Shown here: positions 7,891 to 16,150 of the stretch, piece by piece
Layout: each line of letters begins with the position of its first letter
Numbering within the stretch: the stretch's first letter is position 1
DNA from: Novosphingobium barchaimii LL02
GTDB taxonomy: Bacteria > Pseudomonadota > Alphaproteobacteria > Sphingomonadales > Sphingomonadaceae
DNA: 64,000 nucleotides
Direction of reading: 5' to 3'
Assembly (NCBI RefSeq): GCF_001046635.1
Contig: NZ_KQ130452.1
Coordinates: 422,668 to 486,667 of the forward strand
Notes under the pieces: model-generated
Databases searched by the model: none
What the model saw: only the letters and a program-made list of their open reading frames with translations
Told to the model about the DNA's origin: nothing
Translations under genes and position numbers: made by a program

Positions 7891-8601
7891 TCAGTAGTTG
7901 GTCACGTCGAGGATCGCCCAGGAATACTGGGTCATCCTTCTGTCGTATGCAGCAGGAGGCGGAGGTCCCGGAGGCACGGGAATGAACGTGCTGTTATAGT
8001 AGGTCTGGATGCTCTGTGAGGAGACGGCACCGCCGGAAATGCTGACCCCGAAAGCCCAGGAGGCCATACCATCGGTGTAGCCCTGTTGAGTACCGCCTTG
8101 CTGGATGATCGTGCGGGTCTGCCGCCCGGTCATGTTCCCCATCACGACAGCGTAAGCCTTGCCTGCCGGCAGACTGACGCCGGGGCCGGTGGAGGCTGTA
8201 GCATCAAGATCACCCCTCAACGTCGTCACGATCCGGGCATAACGATGCCGGCTATCGTATTTGACGACACCGCCACGCTTGATCCGCGTGCCCCAGCCTG
8301 GGCCCAGGGCCGGCGGGTCGCCAAATTCGTAGCAGGTGATGCTGGCCGATCCGCCTGCGGTATTCGTGCGAAGATTGAATATCCATGCGTTTGCGGCGTC
8401 GTCCCTTCTTACATAGTTCACGAACGTCGGACTGGCGCACGCGATGGCTATCACCGGCATATTCGCGCCGTAATAAGTCCACTCTGTGGTTCCAGTCGTT
8501 GTCTGGGTGGCTTTCGACCGCATGGCCATGTTCGCATACAGATCGTCGATCTGGACCGAGCCCGTCGCTCTGTTCTTTAGCCTCGCGCCAAACCTCGCCA
8601 T
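7891..8601 (-). CDS. Phage tail-tip/fibre-associated protein
   Basis: The 236-aa product starts at the ATG at 8601, which overlaps the stop of the next gene upstream (TGATG); an in-frame ATG further up is less likely. The sequence is rich in Gly, Thr and Ser with aromatic residues, as in beta-rich receptor-binding or fibre-tip proteins, and ends in a proline-rich tail (PVPPGPPPPAAYDRR). It follows the large tail protein, so a host-recognition role is plausible. Confidence 0.65.
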   Translation of the reverse strand: MARFGARLKNRATGSVQIDDLYANMAMRSKATQTTTGTTEWTYYGANMPVIAIACASPTFVNYVRRDDAANAWIFNLRTNTAGGSASITCYEFGDPPALGPGWGTRIKRGGVVKYDSRHRYARIVTTLRGDLDATASTGPGVSLPAGKAYAVVMGNMTGRQTRTIIQQGGTQQGYTDGMASWAFGVSISGGAVSSQSIQTYYNSTFIPVPPGPPPPAAYDRRMTQYSWAILDVTNY

Positions 8602-8891
8602 CAGCGCACCCAGTAGGTGATGATGCAGGGAATCCATGTCCCTGCCGTTTGATAGGTCCACGTCAGCACGTTGCCGGAGACGCTAACGCTGGGCGCCGCG
8701 AAGCCGGAGCTGGGCGGTACGTTGATGATGGTGATCTGCCACTCGACCGCGCCGGATAAAAGGCCGTCGTCGGTGACGGAGCCGTTTGCCCCGTTGGTAC
8801 TCACCCTGCCGATGATCCGGCCCATGTTGGTGAACGGGTCGATCTCCGTCACGCCGTTGCGCTTTACGCGCATTCCCCACTCGCCGGCCAT
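8601..8891 (-). CDS. Small phage tail-associated beta protein
   Basis: This 96-aa protein (MAGEWGMRVKRNGVTEIDPF...) overlaps the stop of the large tail gene and the start of the following gene. Its alternating hydrophobic pattern and the repeated SVSGNVLTWTYQTAG-like strands suggest a compact beta domain. It is unrecognised. Tight coupling to both neighbours suggests a complex with the fibre proteins. Confidence 0.65.
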   Translation of the reverse strand: MAGEWGMRVKRNGVTEIDPFTNMGRIIGRVSTNGANGSVTDDGLLSGAVEWQITIINVPPSSGFAAPSVSVSGNVLTWTYQTAGTWIPCIITYWVR

Positions 8892-11800
8892 TACGCGAGA
8901 TACCCTAGCTCAATCGTGACGCCGGCAGCGTCGTCACCGATGGTCTGTGTCGGTCGCCCCGCACCGTCAAAGGTGACCTGCCAGTATCCGCCCAAGCCGG
9001 ATGGTGTGACCATGCGCACCTTGTCCATCCGCAGGGTCATGTCCGCCCGGCTTCCATTGTTGTTCAGCTTCACACCGCTCACGTAGCCGTTGACGTCCAA
9101 CTCCACGCCCCACTGGCCCATCAGGGTCGAGACGTTGTTCTGCACGGTGGTGATCGCGGTCTGCTGCGTCGTGATCGTCACGCCCTGAGTGCCGACCGTG
9201 TTCGAAAGCGAGGCGTACTGCGTGTTGAGCGCGGAGAGCGCCTGGAACTGCTGGACCACGCTCGCTTCGGCCGAAAACGGGGTTGCCACGCCGCCGCGCT
9301 CGAACTTGACCTGCCGGATGTGAAAGTTGCTGACCGTACCGCTCTGCTTGAACCAAACAGCATAGATACGCGCCGTCGCGGTGCTCGCAGGCGCGAGCAA
9401 GCTGACCTTCAGTTGCTCCCGGCCAGCGCCCGTCGCGTCGAAGCTCACGCCGCTGGGCCGCGGGGTGCCGTTGCTGAACCCCACCTGATTGCCTGCGGCA
9501 TTTAAGTACTCAATTTGCAGGTAGTGCACTCCGGTGCCACCGGTGATGATCTGCCCCATGTCAGCAGACAGAGTGTAAATGGCCCCACCGCTCGCCGGCA
9601 TTTCCCGGTACAGGATCCTGTTCCCGCCATCCGCCAACGCGGTGTTGCTGGAGACATAGGCACCCCACCCGTCCGCAAGAGGGCCCGGTCCAAATGTACC
9701 GTTGGAGGTCCAGCCTGCGATGCCGTTCTCGAACCCACCGTTCTCGGCAAGGTTCGGGTTGCTTGCGGTAACCCGAGTGGTGAGCGTGGCGGCCTGACTT
9801 TGCAGGGTCGAGATGGCTTGCTGGGCCTGCGTGATCGAAGACCCTTGTGCAGAAACCGTGCTCGAAAGGCCCGCGATATTCTGGTTCGCGCTGGTGATCG
9901 CCGTGGCGTTCTGCCCGACACTCGCATTGGCGGTAGCAAGATCAATGCTGAACTGCGCGATCTGGCCCGCGTGGCTGGACGATGCCGACTGCAACGACGT
10001 GATCGAAGATCCCTGCGCCGACACCGTGCTCGACAGCGAAGCTAGGTTGCCCTGCAAGCCGGTAATGGCCGTCGCGTTCTGGGCGACAGTGGCGCCTTGC
10101 GTGCTGACCATGTTCGACAGCGAGGCGTACTGAGTGTCCAGGGTAGACAGCGCCTGGAACGACTGCACAACCGTCGCTTCCTGAGAGTAGGGTGTGGCCA
10201 CCGTTCCACGCTCCAGCTTGATCTGGCGGGCATGGAAGTTTTGAGTGGTGCCGCTTTGCTTGAGCCAAATCGCATAGATGCGCAGCTTCGCAGTGCTGGC
10301 GGGAGCGATCAGGCTGACCTTCAGCTGCTCGCGGCTTGCGCCGGTGGCATCGAAGCTGACACCACTTCCACGAGACGGTCCATTCGCGGCGGGACCGATT
10401 GGGTTCCCGGCGCCGTCAAGCGGCTCGATCACGAAGTAGTGCACTCCGGTGCCGCCAGTGATGATCTGCCCCAGGTCGCCAGTGAGTGTATAAGCGATAC
10501 CGGCCAGCGCCGGGACCTCCCGATACAAGATGACCGATGTGCCGTTCGTGACGGCCGAGCTCGTGACGACGTAAGGCCCCCAGCCATCCGTCACCGGGCC
10601 GGGGTAGAAGGTGGTGTTGGATGACCAGCCTGCCGTTCCGTTCTCGAACCCCGGCGTCAGATTCGGGTTACCTGCCGTGACTTTGCTGGTCAGCGTGGCG
10701 ATGTTCTGGCTCGCGGCCGTTACCGCCGTGGCGTTCTGGCTGATGCTGGCGTTGGCGGTCGCCAGATCGGTGCGCAGCTGCGCGATGTCCCCGGCGGCAG
10801 TAGAAGATGCTGATTGCAACGACGTTATGGACGAGCCCTGCGACGAAACCGTGCCCGACAGACTGGCAAGGTTGCCCTGCGCGGTGCTGATCGCCTGCGC
10901 ATTCTGGGTGATCGAACTTTCCGTAGTGCCGACGCGTGCGCCCAGGCTCGCGAGGCCTTCGTTCGCCGTGCTGACGGCGCTGGCGTTCAAGCTGATATTG
11001 GCGTTTGCCGTCGAAAGGTCCGTCTTCAGCGTGACGATATCGCCTGTCGCTGTCGACACTGCCTGTGCCAGCGACGAAATCGACGAACCCTGCGCGCTCA
11101 CGGTGCTTTCCAGCGTCGCCGTTCGTCCGGTCACACCTGTGATCGCTGTCGCGTTCTGGCTGATCGACGCGCCCTGAGTGCCGACGGTGGTGCCCAACTG
11201 GGCTACCTGCGTGTCGAGCATCGTTAATGCCTGGAACGACTGCACAACCGTCGCTTCCTGGGTGAACGGCGTCGGAATGGTGCCCCGTTCCAACTTCATC
11301 TGCCGAACGTGACAGTTGTTTGCAGTGCCACTTTGCTTGAACCACACCGCGTAGACGCGCAGCTTCGTAGTCCCGGCGGGAGCGATCAGGCTGACCTTCA
11401 GCTGCTCGCGGCTTGCGCCCGTGAAATCGAAGCTGACACTGCTCTGGCGAGCAGGGCCGTTCGCAGGCGGGCCAGCCTGATCGCCCGCGGCATTCAGAGG
11501 CTCGATCACAAAATAGTGTGACCCGGCACCGGCGGTGATGATCTGCCCCAGATCGCCGGTCAGCGTGTATGCGGCGCCGGCCAACGCAGGTACTTCTCGA
11601 TAAAGGACGATCTCGGCCCCGTCAGCTATGACCGAGTTGGACACAAGGTACGGTCCCCATCCGTCCGACGTTGGGCCGGGGTAGAAGGCGGCGTTTGCAG
11701 ACCATCCGGCAGCACCGCCTTCGAACCCGCCGTAGGGCAAGATGTTCGGGTTGCCGGCAGTCACCTTCAGGGTAAGGGCAGCGATATCGCCAGCCTGGGT

Positions 11801-14458
11801 GGACGACGCCGTTTGCAGCGAAGTGATTGACGCGCCTTGCGTGCCGACCGTATTCGACAGCGAGGCAATGTCACCGGACGCGGTGGACACAGCTTGTGCC
11901 AGTGATGAAATCGACGAACCCTGCGAAACCACAACCTGAGAGATTGAGGCGATGTCGCCCTGCGCCGTCGAGATCGCCGTAGCGTTCTGGGAAATCGACG
12001 CGCCCTGCGTCGATACCGTGCTCTCCACCGTTGCAAGGCGGCCAGTGTGGTTGCTGACCGTCTGCGACAGGCTGGTGATCGAGGCGTCTTGGTCGCCCAG
12101 CGCCTGCTCGACAGTCGTGATCCGGCCGCCGGTCGCGATGATGTCGGCCTGCGCCTGCTGGATGGAGGCGCCCTGCGCTGCAAGGTCGGACTGGGCCTGG
12201 GTTACGGTAGCCTGCAGCGCGGTCGCGTCCTGCTGAATCTGCGCGGCTGTCTGCTCCAGGCCGGCGATGTCGCCTTCCAGTGCAGCCTTCGTCGCCGCCG
12301 CGTCCTGCTGTATCTGCGCGGCCGTGCCCTGGAGCGCGGTGACCTCCGCCTGCACCACGGCGGTGGCTGCCGCCGCATCGGTCCTGATCTGATCCGCCTC
12401 CGCGCCCAGCGCCGCGATGTCCTGCTCGAACCCGGCCCGGACGGAGTCGGCATCGGCCTGAATTTGCGTGATGGTGCTCTGCGCGGCGGCGATGGCCGTC
12501 TCAGCGGCGGCAATGTCGAGGTCGAGCTGGGCGAGATCCTGATCTATGCCGCCCAACTGATCTTCAATAATCGTGATCTTGCCTTGGCCGGTGACCACGT
12601 TGGCGAAGATCGTGAAGCTGCCCAGGATGCTCTCGACACGGTAGCCGATCCGCACGTCATAAGCGGTCGTGCTTTCGAGCGGCGCGATCACATGACTGAC
12701 GGGGTCGACCGCAGACAGGATAGCAGAACTGGTCCACTCCTCGGTGCCGGACAGGCGATAGTCGATCACCACCGCATCGGCTGATGGCAATTCGCTCTCG
12801 CCAACCACCAGCAGCGCGGGGAAGCCTTCACCCGAAGTCGCCCCGGAGACCGACCAGCTCGTTTCGACCGGCGCGGCGGGTTTCAGGTCGGGCGCGGACA
12901 GCTGGAATGGCGCCGGCGGCGTGGTGGACTGCCCGAGAGCATAGGCGTGCTTCGAGTAGGTTTCCGTCTCGGCCGAGAACGACACCTTGCCGGTGGCGGG
13001 GTCGATCGCGCGCCGGTTGATGAGCACAGGCTGATTGATCAGGCCTTCTTCGGGGACGTTGAGGTAGATCACGTCGCCGGTCTTGAGGCCGATCCATTCC
13101 GGCCCGGTCGTCCACGTGAAAGGCCCGGCCTCCCGGCTGTCGACGATCGCATAGGCGGCGAGCTGGCCCGGCTGCGCGGCGTTGGCGCCGGAGAATACCT
13201 GCACCAGCGGGAAGTCGATTTCCTTGTTGCGCTGGCCCTTGTCGGCAGTGACATAGGCGGGCTCGGTCACCGCCGTGCCGCTGATCACCGCCCAGTCGCT
13301 ATCCTCGTCGACATAGCGCGGGATGACGGTGTTGAACCGGTCGCGGCGGCTTTTCGTCGCGGCGATCGAGAGGCTGTCCAGCAGATGCCGGCTCTCGATG
13401 GTGGCGATGGCGGTGCGCGGCGCCGAGACGAGGCAGCCGATCATCGCTCCGGTCTGCGTCGGGCGCGCGCCGCCGGCCTGCAGGATGCGCTTCAGCGTGT
13501 CCCACTTGCTGTCCGTGGTCCATTCGACGCCGCCGACCTTCCAGACGTTGGCCTCGCACACGTTGGCGCACTCGACGAACTCGGCCACGCGAATGTTCGC
13601 CACCGGCGCGCCGATACCGCAGGTGCGCTTGCCGTTCTGCCAGCGGCCCAGCGCCCAGGTGAGTGCGTGCAGGCCGGGATTGTCCGACCAGACGTAGGTG
13701 GTTTCGTCCAGCGCGCGGCAGGGGCCGGAGCCGCCGGGATAGGTGCTGTCGAGGCGCGGGTCGTAGACTTTGACCCACTTGCCGATCCACGCAGGTTCCG
13801 GTGCGCCGGCGCCATACATCTCGCCCTGTTTGTTGTAGCGCAGGCACCACATGGCATGAGTGATGCCGGAAAGGCGGTGCGGAGCGGTCCAGCCCGGGGC
13901 GGTTCCTCCCTCCAGGTTAAGGGCAATAGCGCTAGCTTGTGAGCCGCCTAGATGGATTTTTTGACCCATGTAGTTTCGGAAGTTGCCAATGGCCTCGCCG
14001 CTACCATCGAAGGTCACCACTTCGTTGTCGGCGGTGAATTTCTCGATGCCTTCGATCTGCCCGCCGATGCTGAGCAGCGCGCCGAACCACAGTAGATCGT
14101 TGAACTTGGTGTAGCCCGGCCGGGTGTTGGTGTCTGCGAACATGCGCAGGCCCGACATGCGGGTCCGGCCCATGGCATACGGCAGGCCGCTTTGCGGGTT
14201 GGTCTGGAAAGTGGTCGCGCTGCCTTGCGTGGACATGCCGGGGGCGGTCGCGCCAGCTACGGCGGAGAGAACGCCCGCCGCAAGCCCGCCATAGGCACCG
14301 ATGGTGCCGAGGGTGGCGGCGGAAACACCCGCTATACCGCCCGCACTGGCGGCGGTCGTGCCAACCGCGGCAACTGCCGGTGCGGCGAGTCCCGCCGTGG
14401 TTGCGACCAGCGCGACGGCGGCGACGACCATGCCCACGGTGCGGAAAGCCTTGGCCAT
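8891..14458 (-). CDS. Large tail tip / host-specificity protein (gpJ-like) with three tandem modules
   Basis: This 1855-aa protein is built of several parts. Residues 1-75 are a hydrophobic Ala/Gly-rich N-terminus. About 90-600 is the tail-hub part (TNPQSGLPYAMGRTR), then a fibronectin-like stretch. About 640-900 is a long helical coiled coil full of Gln/Ala heptads. Three related modules of ~155 residues, starting near 902, 1263 and 1566, each begin NPN and end RQxKxERG and are separated by coiled coils. The C-terminal domain (WGVELDVNGYVSGVKL) resembles the DUF1983-type end of gpJ proteins. It should form the central fibre and recognise the host; the modules resemble carbohydrate-binding sandwiches. 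Confidence 0.88.
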   Translation of the reverse strand: MAKAFRTVGMVVAAVALVATTAGLAAPAVAAVGTTAASAGGIAGVSAATLGTIGAYGGLAAGVLSAVAGATAPGMSTQGSATTFQTNPQSGLPYAMGRTRMSGLRMFADTNTRPGYTKFNDLLWFGALLSIGGQIEGIEKFTADNEVVTFDGSGEAIGNFRNYMGQKIHLGGSQASAIALNLEGGTAPGWTAPHRLSGITHAMWCLRYNKQGEMYGAGAPEPAWIGKWVKVYDPRLDSTYPGGSGPCRALDETTYVWSDNPGLHALTWALGRWQNGKRTCGIGAPVANIRVAEFVECANVCEANVWKVGGVEWTTDSKWDTLKRILQAGGARPTQTGAMIGCLVSAPRTAIATIESRHLLDSLSIAATKSRRDRFNTVIPRYVDEDSDWAVISGTAVTEPAYVTADKGQRNKEIDFPLVQVFSGANAAQPGQLAAYAIVDSREAGPFTWTTGPEWIGLKTGDVIYLNVPEEGLINQPVLINRRAIDPATGKVSFSAETETYSKHAYALGQSTTPPAPFQLSAPDLKPAAPVETSWSVSGATSGEGFPALLVVGESELPSADAVVIDYRLSGTEEWTSSAILSAVDPVSHVIAPLESTTAYDVRIGYRVESILGSFTIFANVVTGQGKITIIEDQLGGIDQDLAQLDLDIAAAETAIAAAQSTITQIQADADSVRAGFEQDIAALGAEADQIRTDAAAATAVVQAEVTALQGTAAQIQQDAAATKAALEGDIAGLEQTAAQIQQDATALQATVTQAQSDLAAQGASIQQAQADIIATGGRITTVEQALGDQDASITSLSQTVSNHTGRLATVESTVSTQGASISQNATAISTAQGDIASISQVVVSQGSSISSLAQAVSTASGDIASLSNTVGTQGASITSLQTASSTQAGDIAALTLKVTAGNPNILPYGGFEGGAAGWSANAAFYPGPTSDGWGPYLVSNSVIADGAEIVLYREVPALAGAAYTLTGDLGQIITAGAGSHYFVIEPLNAAGDQAGPPANGPARQSSVSFDFTGASREQLKVSLIAPAGTTKLRVYAVWFKQSGTANNCHVRQMKLERGTIPTPFTQEATVVQSFQALTMLDTQVAQLGTTVGTQGASISQNATAITGVTGRTATLESTVSAQGSSISSLAQAVSTATGDIVTLKTDLSTANANISLNASAVSTANEGLASLGARVGTTESSITQNAQAISTAQGNLASLSGTVSSQGSSITSLQSASSTAAGDIAQLRTDLATANASISQNATAVTAASQNIATLTSKVTAGNPNLTPGFENGTAGWSSNTTFYPGPVTDGWGPYVVTSSAVTNGTSVILYREVPALAGIAYTLTGDLGQIITGGTGVHYFVIEPLDGAGNPIGPAANGPSRGSGVSFDATGASREQLKVSLIAPASTAKLRIYAIWLKQSGTTQNFHARQIKLERGTVATPYSQEATVVQSFQALSTLDTQYASLSNMVSTQGATVAQNATAITGLQGNLASLSSTVSAQGSSITSLQSASSSHAGQIAQFSIDLATANASVGQNATAITSANQNIAGLSSTVSAQGSSITQAQQAISTLQSQAATLTTRVTASNPNLAENGGFENGIAGWTSNGTFGPGPLADGWGAYVSSNTALADGGNRILYREMPASGGAIYTLSADMGQIITGGTGVHYLQIEYLNAAGNQVGFSNGTPRPSGVSFDATGAGREQLKVSLLAPASTATARIYAVWFKQSGTVSNFHIRQVKFERGGVATPFSAEASVVQQFQALSALNTQYASLSNTVGTQGVTITTQQTAITTVQNNVSTLMGQWGVELDVNGYVSGVKLNNNGSRADMTLRMDKVRMVTPSGLGGYWQVTFDGAGRPTQTIGDDAAGVTIELGYLA

Positions 14459-14874
14459 TACAGGACGCTCCAGGCGCGGACGATGCTGGTGGGCATGAAC
14501 GTCACCAGCCCAGGGTGATCTTCATGGAAGCAGAACAGGTTGCCGTTGCCGGCGTAGAGGCCGATGGCACCGGGGCCTTCCCCCTCGATCTCGGCAATAT
14601 CGCCCAGCAGCATTCGCGACGGCGCGATCTGGGCCAGGCCCAGGCCATCCGCCATGTCCGCAAGCGAGGCGTACCCGAGGCGCTGAAGTGCGCGCGTGGC
14701 GCCCAGCATGGACGAGTAGGACCCGGCCTTGCTGATCGCGATCTTGTAGCCGAGCTGCTTGAGGTGGAACGCGGCGACCCGTGCGCAGTCCACCTTCCCC
14801 CAGGCGAACGGCTTGTCACGGTACTTGGCCATGGTCGCCTCGATCGCGGCGTGGCGGCGCTCCAGCGGTGTCAT
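14458..14874 (-). CDS. Tail-tip NlpC/P60-like (DUF6950-type) protein
   Basis: This 138-aa protein carries FAWGKVDCARVAAFHLKQLG near residue 23, the Cys-containing motif of NlpC/P60-like cell-wall peptidases, and a later LLGDIAEIEG and GNLFCFHEDH segment supplying a His. Gene order (before the large hub protein) is the same as in siphoviruses and gene transfer agents, where this peptidase sits at the tail tip and opens peptidoglycan at infection. It overlaps both neighbours by one or a few bases. Confidence 0.82.
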   Translation of the reverse strand: MTPLERRHAAIEATMAKYRDKPFAWGKVDCARVAAFHLKQLGYKIAISKAGSYSSMLGATRALQRLGYASLADMADGLGLAQIAPSRMLLGDIAEIEGEGPGAIGLYAGNGNLFCFHEDHPGLVTFMPTSIVRAWSVL

Positions 14875-15509
14875 CAGGAAGCAGCCCTTGATCGGTCGAA
14901 CACAGCAGCCAGGGCGCCGCTCTTTGCAGTGCTACCCTTCGGCGGCTTGACGCCCCAGTAGAGGTTTACGTCGGTGCCGGTCATGAACTCCAGCCCCAGC
15001 TCGCCGGGCCAGATCGACTGATGCCAGCCATTGGAGGCGCGCTGGCCTTCCTCGACCTCGAACAGCCGCTCGAACACGCTCACAGCGCTCAACTCCAGCG
15101 TCCGAAGCCCACTCTGGTCGATGCTGATCGTGGGCACGTCGATCTCGCCCAGAAACAGCGTCTCGGGCGTGCCGATGGCGATCCCCGAGATTGGATCGAC
15201 GGCTCCAGCCATCAGGTGGATGACGCAGCCCTGCATGGCTGGATTGGAAAGCGCCGCCGCGGCGCTCACGTCAGGCGGATTGAGAGTGATGGTGATCTCA
15301 GGCGCGCTGTCGCCGATCTCTTCCGCCAGTTCGGAAATGTCCGAAATCGTGCCGAACGTCGGGTCCAGGCCGATATACGTCTCGCCGTTCACTACCACGA
15401 CGCCAGACCCGTCCAGCAGGCGCAGCGTGTATCCGGGTAGTTCGATCTTGAGTGCGCCGAACAGCAACACCGATGGCAGGCCAAGGGCGGCTCTAAGTGC
15501 GGGGTCCAT
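14874..15509 (-). CDS. Tail-tip protein (hub component)
   Basis: Started at the ATG at 15509, which overlaps the previous stop by one base; the longer upstream frame lies inside the neighbour. The product is 211 aa. The middle (EEIGDSAPEITITLNPPD) and the end (GWHQSIWPGELGLEFMTG) fit proteins found between the distal tail protein and the NlpC/P60 protein in siphovirus tail tips (position of GTA gp13). It has no recognisable enzyme motif. Confidence 0.75.
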   Translation of the reverse strand: MDPALRAALGLPSVLLFGALKIELPGYTLRLLDGSGVVVVNGETYIGLDPTFGTISDISELAEEIGDSAPEITITLNPPDVSAAAALSNPAMQGCVIHLMAGAVDPISGIAIGTPETLFLGEIDVPTISIDQSGLRTLELSAVSVFERLFEVEEGQRASNGWHQSIWPGELGLEFMTGTDVNLYWGVKPPKGSTAKSGALAAVFDRSRAAS

Positions 15510-16108
15510 CAGGCGGCCTCCATCACGGAGAACGAGAACTCGCGGGCGTTGTCGAGCCCGATTTGCCACGAAAGCTCATCGCCCGGCGAGACGAGGCCTT
15601 CGATCATGGGCCGGGCGATTTCCAGCACATCGTTGACCGACAGCGGGGTGCGCAACAGGGGGAAGATCGACGCGGTGAGGTCGCCGCTGCTGTTCGCCGC
15701 GCCATCGGCGGTGAACATGTAGATGTAGCGCCGGCCCGAATGGATCAGGCTGAAGAACTGGCCTTCCTTGACAGTGTAGCCCGCAATCAGGCCCTTGATC
15801 GGTATCGACGTGCCACTGGTGACCGCAGCGCTCACGAGGGGGGCGCCGGGAGTGCCGGGATCGAAGTCGAGCAGGGGCCATGGCAGGATCACCGAGGATT
15901 GCCGGCCTTGGAGAAGGCGCGACAGGTAGATCATGCCGCCATCCTCGATGTCGAGGCCGGGCATCTCAAGGCGCAGGCCAAACCGGGTGCCGAGCCGGTT
16001 GACGCGCTGCTCCGGGCCACCGAGGAATGGCGTCAGTATCCCGCCGAAGTCCCGCAGCAGGACTGTGTAGTCGGTGGGCATCGGGCAGGTGGGCAGGGCG
16101 ATAGGCAT
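15509..16108 (-). CDS. Distal tail-type protein
   Basis: This 199-aa protein (a second possible start, MPTDYTVLL, is 9 codons in) directly follows the tape measure gene, the usual place of the distal tail protein. A beta-rich pattern runs throughout (IYLSRLLQGRQSSVILPW, RRYIYMFTADG). The recurrent minus-strand GATGGCGGTAA element lies 34 nt before the ATG, and no clear Shine-Dalgarno is present. The assignment is by position. Confidence 0.75.
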   Translation of the reverse strand: MPIALPTCPMPTDYTVLLRDFGGILTPFLGGPEQRVNRLGTRFGLRLEMPGLDIEDGGMIYLSRLLQGRQSSVILPWPLLDFDPGTPGAPLVSAAVTSGTSIPIKGLIAGYTVKEGQFFSLIHSGRRYIYMFTADGAANSSGDLTASIFPLLRTPLSVNDVLEIARPMIEGLVSPGDELSWQIGLDNAREFSFSVMEAA

Positions 16109-16150
16109 CGGCGGGAGCGTGCCTCGCCGCCACGCTTTGGTTTACCGCCA

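Noticed and set aside
6348-7985. 545-codon plus-strand frame over the endolysin region
   Set aside because: Antisense to clear endolysin and small late genes; low-information composition.
9000-12500. Repeated similar DNA segments, checked as a CRISPR array
   Set aside because: The repeats are ~500-bp coding modules in one frame with coiled-coil linkers, not short repeats with spacers.
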